Assembly (NCBI GenBank): GCA_002496635.1
Contig: DAKQ01000004.1
Coordinates: 3,400-10,027, forward strand
DNA: 6,628 nt
Source: Euryarchaeota archaeon UBA82
Lineage (GTDB): Archaea > Thermoplasmatota > Poseidoniia > Poseidoniales > Poseidoniaceae
Direction: 5' to 3'
The position numbers and the translations under genes were made by a program. Of the stretch, positions 5,398-6,628 are shown one piece after another. Each line of letters opens with the position of its first letter. Positions within the stretch are counted from its first letter, which is position 1. The notes under the pieces are model-generated. The model searched no databases, was not told the DNA's origin, and saw only the letters and a program-made list of their open reading frames with translations.

Positions 5398-6628
5398 TCA
5401 AATTGTTGAAGGCAATCCCCTAACGATATCATCACCGATTTGTATAGCATTTTCAACAAAACGATTCAATACATCTCTGGTTACAGCTGGGTTAGCAATA
5501 ACAGGCCTTAGTATGACAAAGCCTCCAACATTTGAACTTGAAACCATGAATCTACCTTCTCGCATCATCCGCTCACGGATTTGGAAATTGACATCATTGA
5601 GGTCAAATCCATCGACTACATATCTCATGCAAACATTTGACCAAACCCGAGATGACACCATCTCTAACTTTCCTTCAGCCTCAACTAACGATTGTAGATA
5701 ATCTGCTAAATCGACATACGAATCCACAAGCCGGGCCCAGCCAGCATCTCCTTTTTCCCTCCAGGCTAGGAATAATTTCAGGGCATCGTTGCGACGTCCA
5801 CACTGAAGACTAATCCTTCCAATATCGATATCTTCAGAATCTCCGTGGAATAGATAATGAGCAACATCACCATGTGAGCATACCTTTCGTAATATCTCTG
5901 GTTTTTTGATTAAAAATGCTGAGCAGACTAGAGGTACACCCATCATTTTGTGGGCGTCCCAGCAGACTGAATCTGCAAGTTCTACACCATTCATAAGATC
6001 ACGGTGCTTTGTACTAAACATGCAAGATCCACCCCATGCAGCATCTACATGAAGCCAAATATCATTGTCCGAGCAAATCTCTGCTATCTCCTTAATCGGG
6101 TCAAATGCGCCCCTAACTGTAGTTCCTGAAGTAGCGATTACACAAAATGGAGTTTGTCCATTTGTTCGTGTTCTTTCGATTTCTTCTTGGAGTTTGTCAA
6201 TACGCATTCTGCCACTTTCGTCACATGGGATTTTGATAACGTTATCAAAACCGATTCCAAGTACATTAGCAGCCATCAAAACAGAATAATGAGATTCTAT
6301 TGAAACATAACATACCAAATTGTCACCACTGAAACCTCTTCGCTGGCCCAGAGGGTCGATTTGGTATCTGGCACACATCATTCCAATCATATTACCATTA
6401 GAACCGCCAGTGGTCAAAGAACCATTACCGTCACTATAGCCCACAATCTCACACATTCGGCGAATCAGGGCCTGCTCGATGAGAGTAGCCATAGGTGATA
6501 GTTCAAACGTGTACATCGAATTATTGGAAAGTGTGGCTATTACCTCTCCGGCAAAAGCTGCAATATTCATTCCACCCCATAATGGATTCATAAATCCGGG
6601 ATGATTAGTTCGTACGCTATAACGCAGA
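5398..6628 (-). CDS. PLP-dependent group II amino acid decarboxylase, N-terminus beyond the window (partial)
   Basis: This cytoplasmic enzyme belongs to the glutamate / cysteine sulfinate / aspartate decarboxylase family of PLP enzymes and would remove the alpha-carboxylate of an acidic amino acid. The frame stays open to the right edge (409 visible residues). The ATG at 6591 is internal, because the codons before it read SVRTNHPGF, matching the family's conserved SVKTxHPRFFN stretch. In visible numbering I see TTGGSNGN at 72-79, the PLP-stacking His near 113 (ESHYS), ATSGTTVRGAFDP near 165-177, HVDAAWGG with the cofactor Asp at about 195, and the Schiff-base Lys at about 227 in WDAHKMMG. YLFHGDSEDIDIGRISLQCGRR follows. 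WDAHK plus the YLF-D-D-GxxSxQCGRR run recalls PanP-type aspartate decarboxylases and cysteine sulfinate decarboxylases more than GAD (NPHK), but substrate is not settled. About 70-100 residues are missing at the N-terminus. It is followed by the alkA remnant rather than an operon partner. Confidence 0.92.
   Translation of the reverse strand, partial: LRYSVRTNHPGFMNPLWGGMNIAAFAGEVIATLSNNSMYTFELSPMATLIEQALIRRMCEIVGYSDGNGSLTTGGSNGNMIGMMCARYQIDPLGQRRGFSGDNLVCYVSIESHYSVLMAANVLGIGFDNVIKIPCDESGRMRIDKLQEEIERTRTNGQTPFCVIATSGTTVRGAFDPIKEIAEICSDNDIWLHVDAAWGGSCMFSTKHRDLMNGVELADSVCWDAHKMMGVPLVCSAFLIKKPEILRKVCSHGDVAHYLFHGDSEDIDIGRISLQCGRRNDALKLFLAWREKGDAGWARLVDSYVDLADYLQSLVEAEGKLEMVSSRVWSNVCMRYVVDGFDLNDVNFQIRERMMREGRFMVSSSNVGGFVILRPVIANPAVTRDVLNRFVENAIQIGDDIVRGLPSTI

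Noticed and set aside
1..6628. CRISPR array, tRNA, rRNA, transposase, defence or biosynthetic cluster
   Set aside because: No spaced direct repeats, cloverleaf-like sequence, transposase motifs or terminal inverted repeats were seen in reading either strand.

Overview
The window reads as a piece of an archaeal genome, most likely a marine Group II-type euryarchaeon. This is an inference at moderate confidence (about 0.5). The signs are TATA-like A/T boxes about 26 bases upstream of predicted short or absent leaders, GGAGGTG ribosome binding sites only on genes inside the operon, a glycine dehydrogenase split into two subunits, and several small membrane proteins without obvious homologues. 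A bacterium with a split GcvP cannot be excluded from sequence alone.

Layout, left to right. At 1-358 (minus) lies the start of a multi-span membrane protein that runs off the left edge. At 440-808 (plus) lies a small membrane protein of unknown function, diverging from the first gene across a short spacer with one symmetrical TATATA box. From 4854 down to 790 (minus) comes the metabolic core: gcvT, gcvPA and gcvPB, the aminomethyltransferase and the two halves of the glycine decarboxylase. gcvPA and gcvPB overlap by ATGA with a strong Shine-Dalgarno inside the gcvPA tail. gcvPB ends convergently in the 3' end of the 440-808 gene. Upstream of gcvT is a small membrane protein (5160-4909, minus) with its own promoter-like box. 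Behind it, at 5351-5205, is a non-coding stretch that still spells the C-terminus of an AlkA-type DNA glycosylase, interrupted by a TGA. The right end (6628-5398, minus) holds most of a PLP-dependent group II amino acid decarboxylase whose N-terminus lies outside the window.

How the genes work together: GcvPA and GcvPB would decarboxylate glycine and load the aminomethyl group on lipoyl-GcvH, and GcvT would pass the one-carbon unit to a tetrahydropterin and release ammonia. GcvH and the dihydrolipoyl dehydrogenase are not in the window and must be supplied from elsewhere. The decarboxylase is a separate PLP enzyme (candidate substrates aspartate, glutamate or cysteine sulfinate), with no proven link to glycine cleavage.

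I see no CRISPR, tRNA, rRNA, insertion sequence or defence system, and no convincing undescribed system. The most interesting items are the alkA remnant next to the decarboxylase, the ribosome-site architecture of the gcv operon, and the apparently leaderless small genes.
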